Assembly (NCBI GenBank): GCA_031308135.1
Contig: JAHLJT010003122.1
Location: forward strand, 1-64,000
DNA: 64,000 bases
Source: Acheta domesticus
Lineage: Eukaryota > Arthropoda > Insecta > Orthoptera > Gryllidae
Direction: 5' to 3'
Numbering within the stretch: position 1 is the first letter of the stretch; every line of letters begins with the position of its first letter. The translations under genes and the position numbers were made by a program. The notes below the pieces were generated by a model. It was given only the letters and a program-made list of their open reading frames with translations, made no database searches and was not told the DNA's origin. Of the stretch, positions 20,498 through 33,222 are shown one piece after another.

Positions 20498-23400
20498 TTG
20501 GCGATGGGCGGAGGTGGGAGGGAGGTGGTTGTACGTGGTCAGAGCAGTGTTTCACTGAAGAAATGATTGTCAAGTTCAGAATGTGCAACCCTTCGGGTAA
20601 TAATTTGCAAGTTCTTTGGCGTAGGTACGTCATCGACAATGTAACACGAAATCGAATGCAGTGGCAGGCCTGTTCGAAACGTAGCTAAAAAGTGCGAATG
20701 TTCATCGCGTAAAGCAGAAAAAAGACACGGTTTCAAGGAAAAAAACAGTGACGGAATAAACATATTAGCTGAGATCTGTAAAGTTTACACTACTGTGAAT
20801 GCATTCCGCTCCCGATATGCTCGTGTGAACATTTTACTGGATGTACATGTAAGGAATATGTGAACGTTTAAAGCTCGTTATTCACTTGCATACACGTATA
20901 TGCGTTTATTCTAGTTTTCTTGATGAATTGCGTGAGTTTCTGGCGGAGGAAATGAAATAACAAGAGTGTGTGTTTTCCGTTGTGTGGGGGAGGGAGGGAA
21001 GGGCGAAGCTCCTTTGTCACACTTTTTAGTGTTCTGTTCCAGTTTATTCGGGCGCAGATGAGGTTTCAGAAAATGTCCTTCTGGTGAGGTTAGGTTCCAT
21101 TTTTTAAAATAAATATTAATGCGTGGCGTGTGTGATAGACCAGTAGGAAATGCGTGTGGCTTTTTGGAGGAGTGAATATTAGGTACTTAGTGCGGAGGAG
21201 AATTGTTTTATGCAGTGATAAGTGTGATATGTGTTTCTGTTCGACTCGTGAGTGTTTTCAGTGAGTGTGTTGCGCAGTTTTTTATTTCTGTTTTCGTGCC
21301 AGTGCCGTTGAAAAGACCAAAGCGAGTGTGGTTTAATAGAACATGTGAGATTGTTGCGTGTGCCTTTTTTGTGGTAGATTGCCAAGTGAGTTTGCACTGA
21401 GAGCTGAGGTTTCATAAAATGCCCTTCTGCAGAGGTTAGGTTCAATTTATTTATTCTTAATAAATATTAATACGTGGCGTGTGTGACAGACCAGTAGGAA
21501 ATGCGTTTGTCTTGTTGGAGGAGTGAATATTAGGTATTTTGTGCGAAGGAGAATTGTTTTATGCAGGGATAAGTGTGATATGTGTTTCTGTTCGCCACGT
21601 GTGCATTTCTGCGAGTGTGTTGCGAAGAAAAATGTGTGTTTTTCATTGCCAGTGATGTTAAAAATAGCAAAATAAGTGTGGTTTCATGTTGCCCCTGTGA
21701 ATTGTCTATTGTTGCGAGTGCGACGTTTCTGTTAGATTGCCATTCTGTGTTTCCACAGTGACATGAGGTTTGAGAAAGTGCTTTTCTTATGAGCTTAGGT
21801 TTCATTTTTTCCAAAATTTGTTACAAATGTAACTAGTGGCGTGTGTGATAGGGTAGTAGGAAATGCGTGTGGCTTTTTGGAGGAGGGAATATAAGTTAAT
21901 TTGTGCGGAGGAGAATTGTTTTATGCAGTGATAGTGTGATATGTGTTTCTGCTCGCCACGTGTGCATTTCTGCGAGTGTGTTGCGAAGAGAAATGAGTGT
22001 TTTTCATTGCCTGTGATGTTGAAAATAGCAAAACAAGTGTGGTTTCGTGTAGCCTCTGTGAATTGTCAATTGCTGCGAGTGCGACGTTTCTGTTGGATAG
22101 CCAGTGTGAGTTTTCACAGTGACCTGAGGTTTGAGAATGTGCTTTTCTAGTGAGGTTAGGTTTCATTTTTTCAAAATTTTGTTACTAATGTAACTAGTGG
22201 CGTGTGTGATAGGGTAGTAGGAAATGCGTGTGGCTTTTTGGAGGAGGGAATATTAGTTAATTTGTGCGGAGGAGAATTGTTTTATGCAGTGATAGTGTGA
22301 TATGTGTTTCTGCTCGCCACGTGTGCATTTCTGCGTGTGTGTTGCGAAGAAAAATGTGTGTTTTTCATTGCCAGTGATGTTGAAAATAGCAAAACAAGTG
22401 TGGTTTTATGTAGCCCGTGTGAATTGTCTATTGTTGCGAGTGCGACGTTTCTGTTGGATTGCCAGTGTGAGTTTTCACAGTGACCTGAGGTTTGAGAATG
22501 TGCTTTTCATGTGAGGTTAGGTTTAATTTTTGCAAATTCTGTTACAAATGTAACAAGTAGCGTGTGTGATAGGGTAGTAGGAAATGCGTGTGGCTTTTTG
22601 GAGGAGGGAATATAAGTTAATTTGTGCGGAGGAGAATTGTTTTATGCAGTGATAGTGTGATATGTGTTTCTGCTCGCCACGTGTGCATTTCTGCGAGTGT
22701 GTTGCGAAGAGAAATGAGTGTTTTTCATTGCCTGTGATGTTGAAAATAGCAAAACAAGTGTGGTTTCGTGTAGCCTCTGTGAATTGTCAATTGCTGCGAG
22801 TGCGACGTTTCTGTTAGATTGCCATTCTGTGTTTCCACAGTGACATGAGGTTTGAGAATGTGCTTTTCTTGTGAGGTTAGGTTTCATTTTTTCCAAATTT
22901 TGTTACAAATGTAACTAGTGGCGTGTGTGATAGGGTAGAAGGAAATGCGTGTGTCTTGTTCGAGGAGTGAATAGTAGGTATTTTGTGTGGAGGAGAATTC
23001 TTTTTTGCAGTGATAAGAGTGATATGTGTTTCTGTTCGCCACGTGTGCATTTCTGCGTGTGTGTTGCGAAGAAAAATGTTTGTTTTTGAATGCCAGTGAT
23101 GTTGAAAATAGCTAAATAAGTGTGGTTTCGTGTAGCCTCTGTGAATTGTCTATTGTTGCGAGTGCGACGTTTCTATTGGATTGCCAGTGTGTGTTTTCAC
23201 AGTGACCTGAGGTTTGAGAATGTGCTTTTCTTGTGAGGTTAGGTTTCAATTTTTCCAAATTTTGTTACAAATGTAACTAGTGGCGTGTGTGATATGGTAG
23301 TAGGAAATGCGTGTGTCTTGTTCGAGGAGTGAATAGTAGGTATTTTGTGTGGAGGAGAATTCTTTTATGCTGTGATAAGAGTGATATGTTTTTTTCTGTT

Positions 23401-23660
23401 CGCCACGCGTGCATTTCTGCGAGTGTGTAGCGAAGAAAAATATTTGTTTTTCAATGCAAGTGAAGTTGAAAATGGCTAAATAAGTGTGGTTTCGTGTGGC
23501 CTCTGTGAATTGTCTATTGTTGCGAGTGCGACGTTTCTGCTTGATTGCCAGTGTGTGTTTTCACAGTGACATGAGGTTTGAGAATGTGCTTTTCTTGTGA
23601 GGTTAGGTTTCATTCTTTCCTAATTTTGTTACAAATGTAACTAGTGGTGTGTGTGTTAGG
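16200..23660. repeat. About 361-bp repeat family, tandem and well conserved at 21838-23650
   Basis: The phrase GTGGCGTGTGTGATAGGGTAG recurs at 21837, 22198, 22558, 22919 and 23280, a 361-bp period. Diverged and shorter copies extend left to about 16220. Each unit contains GGAGGAGAATTGTTTTATGCAGTGATA, CCACGTGTGCATTT, GAGTGTGTTGCGAAG, TTGTTGCGAGTGCGACGTTTCTGTT and a GTGAGGTTAGGTTTC end. No coding potential was recognised. Confidence 0.85.
18070..18440. repeat. Segment repeated at 20500-20830
   Basis: TTGTACGTGGTCAGAGCAGTG, AATTTGCAAGTTCTTTGGCGTAGGTACGTCAT and the stretch ending CGCTCCCGATATGCTCGTGTGAAC appear in both places. This shows a ~2.4-kb higher-order duplication within the 361-bp family region. 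Confidence 0.75.
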
Positions 23661-24746
23661 TTAGTGATGATGTGGTGAGGTGAGGTGAGGTTTGAGAAGA
23701 TTTACTTGTGGTGTGGCTAAGAGAATTGCGTATTTTTATTAAATCGGGTTCCCTTTTTTTAAACCAATTTGTGGCGGGTGCAGCAGTTGTGTTTGTGACA
23801 AGAAGAATATGCGCCTGGCTTCATAGATAAGCAACAGATTCAGTTCTTGTGAGAGGGGAAATTGTTTCACCTAGAGTGTGAGCAGTGATTTCGCTGTGTG
23901 GTGAGCTCTAGTGTCTACAGAGTCTTAAGTGTTTTAATGCCTGTTGAGATGGGATGATCTATGAGAGTGTGGTTATTGCTGTTCTCTTAGGTTCAGTAGA
24001 TTTCTGTGAGGTGAAGTTAGAGATCAAAATTCTACGATTTTATGAGCTCGGGAAATTTGTGTCATACAGAGAGAGGGAAGAGAGAATCTGAGTGAGTTTT
24101 CCCTGCGAGTGTGTTGATGAAGGTACAATGTCTTAGTGGTTTTCTGTTGGGAAGAGCAGTGAAAGTGTGTGATTGTTTCAACACTGTGAATTTTATGTGT
24201 GCCTAAAGTGTCGAGTAGAGTTTGGTAGTGATCTGTGATGTTCGTTTGAAACTTTGGTTTGTAGTAGTTTGAGAAAACCCACCAGTGTGTGAGGTGTCTT
24301 GTTAATTTCACCTGGGGAAGGTTATTGGTAGTTATTGTAATTTGTGTTTTATTTTAGACAAGAAGGACATGGCCCTAAAGCTCGAAAGTTTTTGTGCGAA
24401 GGAATAGAATTTCAAACACAGTGTGTGAGCAGATATTCTGTGAGGCAAGTGTGCGTTTTTCCCCCGTGTGGTGAGGGTCACTACAATTTCCTGGAGTTTC
24501 ATTACCTGTTCGGTTGGGAAGAGATGTGAATGATTGGTTTTCTTCGTGTGCCAGAGTTGTGTTTAAAAGATTTGTAGTGTAATGTGTGAGGTGAGGTTTC
24601 AGAAGAAAAGTATACTTCTGCTGAGGTGAAGTACATTTCGCTTTGGTTAGGTTAGGTTGCCTGTTTTTGAGAAAATAAATCTAAGACGTGTGCAGTGTAT
24701 GTGACAAGAAGGGTACCAGTTTTTTGTGCGAAGGCAAAATTGTTTC

Positions 24747-24784
<38 letters not shown>

Positions 24785-26240
24785 CATATCAGTTCATTCC
24801 ATGAAAGTGAAAGTGTGTGATTATTGAGCCACTGAGGAAAATTTGTCATGTCGTGTGTCAGTGTTACTTTTGTGGTGTTGTGTATTGTTAGGTTTGGTGA
24901 TGTTGAGGTGAGGTTTGAGAAAATTTACTTCAGGTGAGGTTAAGAGAATTAGGTTAGGTTTCCCTTCTCTTAGGATTTTTGAAGTGAGTTATATGGAGGT
25001 GAGGTTAGAGAAAAAATAACCAAGGTTAGGTTTGAGGTTAAGAGAAAAGTAGTTGAGGTGAGGTGACCATCTTTTCGTGTAAAAAGAGTCGAGTTTGGGA
25101 CTAGAAAGAACATGCAAAATGCTGGATTTAAAGTTTGTGCGAAGGAACTCAATGGCAAACACTGTTTACAGGCTGTGAATTGATTCTGTTGTTATTTATT
25201 CACTTCTTCTATTCTTGTGCAGGCAGTGCTCAGAAAAGGTTGTTTCTTTGGCAGGGCACCTCTCACCTCTGTGAAATTGTGTGTTAACAGTTCTCTTACT
25301 CACCTATTTCACAAAAACGGCTCTGGTGTTGTTTCTTAAGACAATCGGGCAGTTCAATGAAGGTAATATGTCTATACACTGCAAAGTGTTTGTTTATGTT
25401 GCAGGGCTGGAGCAGCCGGTCTCTTGGTGGGGAGCAGAAGTTTTGTCAACAGAAGCTAAAGCAGTTCTAGCACAAGTCACTAACAAAAACAGGTAAATAA
25501 AAGAGTAAAGATCCTTCCTATTTCCCTGACAACTAAGAAGATTTGTGTGAGGCACAGCGGAGAATGTGTGTGATGGCTTGCCACTGGAAATAATTGTTGA
25601 ATACTCGCATGTGTGTGTGATGGCATCCTCGCTTTGTTTAGGCTAGGTGAGGAGTGGTAAATGAGAGTTGAGTTTGTGACATGAGGGTGAAGCATCACTG
25701 TCTGCTAAAGAAATATTTTCCATCATTGTGGGGAGGAATGATAACTCTGTTGGCTACTGCATAATGAAGCAAGGAGCAATAACCTTCACTTTTGTGTGAT
25801 ATTTATAATGTGGATAGCTTGAAAGTATCAGTTTTGTGTGGGAAAGATTACTACATTCCCAGAGATCAATGTAACACATGCAAATAGCTCAGATACTGAT
25901 GCTCGCTATTCTGCCATTTCAGTACATTTCAACAGTAACGAGAGGGAGCAGTGTTTTTTATTCCTCTGATTTCTACTGTTGCAGATCCTAGAGGAGGTGA
26001 GCAGTGACGAGCCAGTGATTTCAAGAAAATAATAATTATGTGTCAGTTGTATGCCTATTCACAGAAGACAATTAAATGATTTAATAAATGAATAAAAATT
26101 TATTACGACGAACTCAACCTATTCCCTTTCCTTCACAATCAAGTCCTAATATCTCTTCACAGCCAGAGCGAAGAAACAAGGTGGAGGAGATGGGTAGGTA
26201 GGTAGGTAGGTAGGTCCATATGTAAAGAATTGATGAGTAG
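23660..26240. other. Non-coding region without recognised gene
   Basis: AT-rich, with scattered GAGGTTAGGTT and GTGAGGTGAGG pieces related to the 361-bp family, a GA microsatellite (24751-24780) and four TAGG units near 26203. No open frame with a recognisable domain was found on either strand. Confidence 0.6.
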
Positions 26241-27055
26241 TGCTAATTGCAAGTGAGAGTATTAGGCCTTCAAAATCTCGTAATTCGTAGAATGTCACTG
26301 CCTCGCCTGTGCTCAAACGAGGTCAGTAGTAGTTTTGAAAACAGCTCTATAAACAAAGAATTCATAGCCAATTGCAGGTGATCGTATTAGGTCTCGAAAA
26401 TCGTACCATGTCACAGCTTCGCCTGTGCTCAAACGAGGTCAGTAGTAGTTTTGAAAACAGCTCTATAAATAAAGAATTCAATGCCAATTGCAGGTGATCG
26501 TACTAGGCCTCGAAAATAGTACAAAATCACAGCCTCGCCTGTGCTCAAACGAGATCGGTAGTACTTTTGAAAACAGCTCTATAAATAAAGAATAGAATGC
26601 CAATTGCAGGTGATCGTATGAGGCCTCGAAAATAGGACAAAGTCACGGCTTCGCCTGTGCTCAAACGAGGTCGGTAGTACATTAGAAAACAGCTCTATAA
26701 ATAAATAATTGAATGCCAATTGCAGGTGATCGTACTAGGCCTCGAAAATAGTACAAAATCACAGCCTCGCCTGTGCTCAAACGAGATCGGTAGTCCTTTT
26801 GAAAACAGCTCTATAAATAAAGAATAGAATGCCAATTGCAGGTGATCGTATGAGGCCTCGAAAATAGGACAATGTCACGGCTTCGCCTGTGCTCAAACGA
26901 GGTCGGTAGTACTTTTGAAAGCAGCTCTATAAATAAATAATTGAATGCCAATTGCAGGTGATCGTATTAGGCCTCGAAATTAGTACAATTCGAGCAATGC
27001 CGTCTGCCCAAACGAGGCCAGTAGGATTTGAGAAAACAGCTCTCTATATACAGAA
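26240..27055. repeat. About 117-bp tandem repeat, about 7 copies
   Basis: AGCTCTATAAA recurs near 26342, 26459, 26575, 26691, 26808 and 26924, a ~117-bp period, with a degenerate last copy near 27045. Each unit holds GCCAATTGCAGGTGATCGTA and CGCCTGTGCTCAAACGAG. Confidence 0.88.
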
Positions 27056-27265
27056 TTTTTGAGGCGTGCTTCAACACTCGGCAAGAGTTGGGTTTAGGGC
27101 AACAAGTAAGCGAGCTTCTTAGACGAATTTACTGTCATTACAAAGACGTCATTGTTCAGTGAAAAAATTCACAACAAAGCAGCGGCACAAAAAATATCTC
27201 ATCTGCTGCAGCTGCTGGGCCGATTCAATCATTTCCTTCATCATCATCATCTTATCATCTACCTT

Positions 27266-27299
<34 letters not shown>

Positions 27300-28220
27300 C
27301 TCCGTCCCGCCGCGTTCGAAAAATTCGCCCGGCAAGCACAACGATTGGACGACAAATGCACTAACACGCCCGAAACAGCAACTTGTTACTTACTTTCCTC
27401 CTCGGCCTCGGACACCTATCGAAAAAACTCGACGCATTTATTCCGAACACGTACGCTCTCAGCAGTCGTCACTCGCAACACAACAAACAACAACTCTGCG
27501 TCGGCGCACGTAGTACTAACACTCATTACTCTTTGCAATTAAACTACTCACTGCTGCCAACTTCCTAGCCTCTTCTCTGCTTACGCGCCAATGGCAATAA
27601 TTGCGTTCATAATAAACAGAAACTTTCCTACTTCCTTTCAAAGCTCTTTCAACACTACAAATAAAAGCACACACACCCGACGAATTACGATTCCTAATAA
27701 CTACGCATTTATTAGTATCGTGTCAGCACAAGAAAATGTAGTTCCTCACACTCGATGTCAATTAGTGCTGTCAACACCACAAAAACTTACTCTTTTAATC
27801 TCGTCGTAAATACCATCACTTTCATTTGCTTTCCCAATCGCTGCAGGCGTCTCGCAAAGGAATTGGAGGGATCACACACGCAGCCAGAAAAATCGAGGAG
27901 CGGCGCGTATCACGCCAGGCGCCCCTGCCGCGGCCTAATTGCAATCGGCAGCAGAAACGCAAAAACTGCATTAACGACTGGACAAACCCCGTGGAAATTG
28001 ACAAAAATTGATTCCCCGGGCTTTTGGGAAGCTTGCACGCCAAGTCCCGTCTACGTATCTGCCTCACCAACTCAGTTTTCACGTTTTCTTTGACGCTCGA
28101 CGCCCAGGGGGGCGTGGTCACATTACTACGCATTCACAACAAATTCCCTTACGACATTCAATAGCGAATGACGTTTTCGACGACGAAGTCTATCCGATCT
28201 GCTGAGGTTGATATTAACAA

Positions 28221-28251
<31 letters not shown>

Positions 28252-28600
28252 TTTTTTTTTTTTTTGTCTTGCAAAATTCAGGGCATTTTCCCTAGTACGA
28301 AAAACACAATCTTTCGTTTAACAGAGTTTATACTATTGTTGGAGGCCTCCTTTCGTTCAACAATGTCGCCGTCTTCTACGAAACAAAATGCCAGTCGGCG
28401 ACATTTGCATTTTCTAATCAAATTGTAATCCTTTTGTTGATTTGCAGACTTTTTGTTCTTCGCCTGCAATACGAAAGAACGAACAACGGTCGCCACTTCA
28501 CCGACATTCCGTGCCGTATATTCTGTTGTTATTCTCGGTAGCGAACGACAAGGTATCCATTTTTTATTGTCCATATTTCTATCAAACACAAGGGAAATGT
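27055..28600. other. Non-coding region with poly-T and (ATT)n tracts
   Basis: No gene recognised. It contains a T tract at about 27270-27297 and (ATT)n near 28222-28250. Composition switches from G/T-rich to C/A-rich on the plus strand near 27300, so this may be a boundary between blocks of opposite orientation. Confidence 0.5.
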
Positions 28601-29159
28601 ACGGTTGGCGCCAAATCCTCTAGTATCCGTCCGCCGAACGCGACGCGCCTCGGAGCGAGCGAGGGTTCGGTGTTGCGCAATTGCCTCGCCTCGCCTCGCC
28701 TCGCCTCGCCTCGCCTCGCCCCGCCCCGTCCCGTCACGCCGCCGGCCCGCCCGCCCGCCCGCCCACCCGTCAACGACGCAAAAGGTATGTATTCTGCATG
28801 ACCGATGGTAGTGGACAAACTATGATATTCCTTCTACATTGCTTGCCTCGTACAAGATTTCTTTCTCTTCCGTCATCTTCATCGACTTTGTTTTATCCGT
28901 CCACGCGGAAATCAATGATTTCAATGAACATGACGGTCTAACGAAGCGTCGGAGCGATTTGCAGTTCCTTACCTTTCTAATACCACGCTCTTTTCCGCGT
29001 CGAATGCTGTTCTCCAAGTTAAATTTGCATTAACAATTGCAGAGATACTGATACGTCTCCGCGTTCTCTCGCGATTAATTCCTACGCTTTTTTTTCGAAA
29101 TCTTTCGGCGGGACAGTATCCTGCCCCTCAATCTAGTACGTTTTTTCTCCCATAAGGTA

Positions 29160-30735
29160 ACACGGGAACCGACGACTTTGCGAAACGAGAGGGTTTTTTT
29201 TTTTTCCTGCGGCCGAACGGCGCCTCCGACGGTTTCGGGCGCCCTCACCTTTTCTACTCGGAGCAACGAGGCGCGTCTGCAGAAAAATCCGCGAGCTCGC
29301 GGGAGGTCCGGGTTCGAAGCCCGGACCCGCGACTACGCGTGTTTCGAGCGCCGCGGAGTCGCCGAAAATCGAGGCGACGCGTCTTCGCGCCCTGAATTCG
29401 AATCCGCAAACTCCGTGTCGATATCTGTTTTCGTTCGCCCGCAAGAAATTCCTCAAGTTCGCTTCCGGAGGCCGACTTTGCGCCGACCTCTACCCCACGT
29501 CGCGGCCCCGAGCGGCTCTCGCGAGGTCGGAATCGGAAGCCGGGCGTCTCGTCTACGGGGCCGCCGAGTCGCGAGGTCGTACGTGCGAAAACCGCCGAGT
29601 TATTCGACCGCAAAGACGGAAATTTCGATCGACCGCCTACGGCCACGCCCCCTCGGACGAGCACGTGGCGCGTACGGTTTTCGCGCCGTGGCTCCGAAAC
29701 GGTGCGTCCCAGCGCTTTCGAGCTCATGTGCTTTTTCTTTCGTCGCCGCGAGGCGCGTCGAACGGCGCGTACCCCCGGTTCGGGGGGGGGGGGGGGCGCG
29801 GTTTCCGAGATACGAACCGTAACTCTCGCGTTTCGAAGCGCACGAAAACGAAAAAAATACGGCCGAACGCGCCTCGCCGCGTCGCGCGCGACGCCGCTCG
29901 CCGCGGATCGCTACCTTATTTCTAACGAGAGAAAAAAAAATCGCAAACTTCTTCGCGGAGGCCGATTTCGCGGCCCCCTGGACCCGACGTCGGGATCCGG
30001 AGGGACCCGGCCGGCCCGCGGATCGAGAGACACGCGTTCGGACTCCGACTCTTCCGAGTTTCGGGTCCGTGGGACGCGCGACCGCGGAGATACGGAGCGA
30101 TCCTTTCGGAAAAATCGCCGATTTTCGCGCGAAACCCTCGCGAGAGCCGACTTTGCGCCCTCGCCGTCCGCGAACGGACGTTCCCGCGACCGCGGCGGCG
30201 GCGCCGATCGAAAGCCGAGCGTCTCGGCTGCGGGGGTTCGCGCGGTCGCGTCTGGGAAAAGCGCCGTTTCGCAACCGCGCGACCGCAAACGTCGTTCTCG
30301 ACGCGTTTTTTTCGCGCAGCCTCGCGGTTTTTGTTTTCCTGCGGCCGAACGACGCCTCCGGCGACTTCGAGCGCCCTTACCTTTTCGATCGGGAGAAAGA
30401 CGGCGCTTTCGAAAAAAAATACGCCGCCTCGCGGGAGGTCCGGGTTCGAAGCCCGGCGTCGCCACTTTCCGTGTTTCGAGTGCCGCGGAGTCGCCAAAAA
30501 TCAAGGCGACGCGCCTCGGCGCGCTGAATCGGAATATTCAAACCGAGTGTCGATAACTGTTCCCGTTCGCCCGCAAAAAATTCCCAAACTTTCTTCCGGA
30601 GGCCGTTTTTGCACCGACCTCTACCCCACGACGCGCCTCCGACGGCGTCTCGCGAGGTCGGAATCGAAAGACGAGCGTCTCGTCTACGGGGTCGCCGAGT
30701 CGCGAGGTCGTACGTGGGAAAACCGCTGAGTCGCC
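29160..30735. repeat. GC-rich repeat with T-arm-like palindromes
   Basis: Two related blocks (about 29209-29600 and 30340-30735) share GAGGTCCGGGTTCGAAGCCCGG, the GACCTCTACCCCACG box and CTCGCGAGGTCGGAATCG. In both, CCGGGTTCGAAGCCCGG forms a perfect 5-bp stem with the 7-nt loop TTCGAAG, exactly a tRNA T-arm or B box. No D-arm or A box was found at tRNA distance. Long open frames on both strands here are a by-product of high GC content. Confidence 0.6.
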
Positions 30736-31082
30736 AGTTGTATTCCCGTGCCGAAATCTCTATTCGTTGTCGAGTTATCGCTTTATAAACAATTTCCTGT
30801 ACCAAATACAATAGCGCCGAAACGAGACGTGTGACGCCCTCCTCTCTCATGACCTTTTTGTTGAGAATATGCATTTGCTAGCGGATGGTGGCCGCCCGGT
30901 TCGTCTATCTGCAATATTACTAGTCTTTTGCCGTTAACCGCGATTCGATATGACAAACGGTTCTCGAGATACGCGTTGTTGTTTTTGTCTCTCTCGCGTG
31001 GCGGAGCCCTCCCTCCCTCCCTTCCGCTCTTCTTTCGTACGAACTATCTAATCCCCGAAAAGGTTGGAATTTATCTATCTGC

Positions 31083-31083
<1 letters not shown>

Positions 31084-31141
<58 letters not shown>

Positions 31142-31143
31142 TC
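31084..31143. repeat. (TTTC)n microsatellite
   Basis: A run of about 15 TTTC units inside the complex repeat. A short version occurs in the homologous position near 32606-32622, so it expanded after duplication. Confidence 0.95.
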
Positions 31144-33167
31144 CTTCCTCCCTTCCTTCCCTCTCTCCCATTTTCAAATAGAATAACGGAGACCACGAAT
31201 AACACTACTCTTCCTTCTCTCTCTCTCTTCTTTCTTTCTTTCTTTCTTTCTTTCTTTCATTCATTCTTTCTCCCTCACACATTCTTTCTTTCTTACCCGC
31301 TTTCGTATCAACAGAGATACCGAATCCGCGACTACCATTCGAGCATTGTAGAGCCGCGGTGAATAGCTAACGTTATTGTTTCGTGATGTGATTGTTGCCC
31401 CGGTTACGAATTCGCCGCTCTCGTGGGACGTGCAGGAGCGCGGGCGCTCGCCCCGCCGCCCGCCTCTCGGCCGCCCGTCCCCCCACCACCACCACACCCC
31501 ACCCCGCGCCACCCGGCCCGGCCCGCCCGCCCGCCCGCCCGGCCGCAAGGTCGCTCGCTCGCTCGCTGGCTGGCTGGCTGGGCCGCCGGCGAACGTGGAC
31601 GTGGTGCCGCCGGCCGGGCGAACACAAGAGTCATAACATAGCATGTTTTCTCCTCTCTCTCCTTTCTTTCCGTCTTTCGGTTTTTATAGCCTGCCTCCTT
31701 CCTTGCTTTCTCTTTTCTGTGTTCTTCAAATTCAGTATCGTAATTTTTATTATTATTAATAATAATATTGTTGTTTCGGTATTTGTATTCCGAATTTCTT
31801 TCGTAACAGTTGCTGCTGTGGTTTTTATTTTCTTACGGCTAAACGAAGCGTCGGGGCGCTTTGCAGTTCATTACCTTTCCAAAACTACGCTCTTTTCCGC
31901 GTCGAATGCTGTTCTCAAAGTTAAATTTGCATTAACAATTGCAGAGATACTGCTAATTGTTTATAAAAGTTGCTTCAAAACCCACGGTTTTTATTCACGA
32001 TTCACAGTACCGGAAACGCCCTAGACTCGCCGGTTGTATTCCCGTGCCGAAATCTCTATTCGTTGTCGAGTTATCGCTTTATAAACAATTTCCTGTACCA
32101 AATACAATAGCGCCGAAACGAGACGTGTGACGCCCTCCTCTCTCATGACCTTTTTGTTGAGAATATGCATTTGCTAGCGGATGGTGGCCGCCCGGTTCGT
32201 CTACATGTGAAGGTTGCGGAGAAAACTTGTTATTAACAAATCTTCTTGAGAATTTCCTAGCGCCGAAACTAAGCGTCGTAGAGACAGAGCGCAAGAGACC
32301 TTTTCTGTTGTAAGAAACACAATCTTTCATCTGAGGTAGTTGAAAAAATTGTTCCAGTCCTCGGGTCCACCCCTGCGACACCCTCTTTTCTTTTCTCTTA
32401 TAATACAATGATGACCACTACGCCAACGGATACAGGATAATATTACTAGTCTTTTGCCGTTAACCGCGATTCGATATGACAAACGGTTCTCGAGATACGA
32501 GTTGTTGTTTTCTTCTCTCTCGCGTGGCGGAGCCCTCCCTCCCCCCTTCCGCTCTTCTTTCGTACGAACTATCTACTCCCCGAAAAAGTTGGAATTTATC
32601 TATCTGCCTTTCTTTCTTTCTTTCCTTCCTCCCTTCCTTCCCTCTCTCCCACTTTCAAATAGAATAACGGAGACCACGAATAACACTACTCTTCCTTCTC
32701 TCTCTCTTCTTTCTTTCTTTCTTTCTTTCATTCTTTCTCCCTCACACATTCTTTCTTTCTTACCCGCTTTCGTATCAACAGAGATACCGAATCCACGACT
32801 ACCATTCGAGCATTGTAGAGCCGCGGTGAATAGCTACCGTTATAGTTTCGCGATGTGATTGTTGCCCCGGTTACGATTTCGCCGCCCTCGTCGGACGCGA
32901 AGAAGCGCGGGCGCTCGCCCCCCCTCCCCCCCCCCCCTCCGCCCCACCACGCGCCCGGCCGGCCGGCGACCATCCCCCCTCGCCAGGCGGCCCCTCCGCC
33001 CGCAAGGTCGCTCGCTCGCTGGCTGGCTGGAACGTCGCCGTGGGGCCGCCGGCCGGGCGAACACTGAGTCATAACATTGCATGTTTTCTCCTGTCTTTCC
33101 GTCTTTCGGTTTTTATAGCTTGCCTCCTTCCTTGCTTTCTCATTTCCGTGTTCTTCACATTCAGTTT

Positions 33168-33175
33168 CGTTGTTG

Positions 33176-33222
<47 letters not shown>
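33168..33222. repeat. (TTA)n microsatellite
   Basis: About 17 TTA/TTG units. Shorter homologous runs lie near 31750 and at 39649-39681. Confidence 0.95.

Noticed and set aside
24651..24662. TTAGG-like motifs (GGTTAGGTTAGG) in the 361-bp family and nearby
   Set aside because: Only one or two units in a row, embedded in longer repeats; not a telomere tract.
26240..27055. CRISPR-like array
   Set aside because: The ~117-bp units are continuous tandem repeats without unique spacers, in a eukaryotic genome.
29600..30556. Several 150-284 aa open frames on both strands
   Set aside because: Arg/Ser/Pro-rich, overlapping in many frames, explained by high GC content; no domain or start context.
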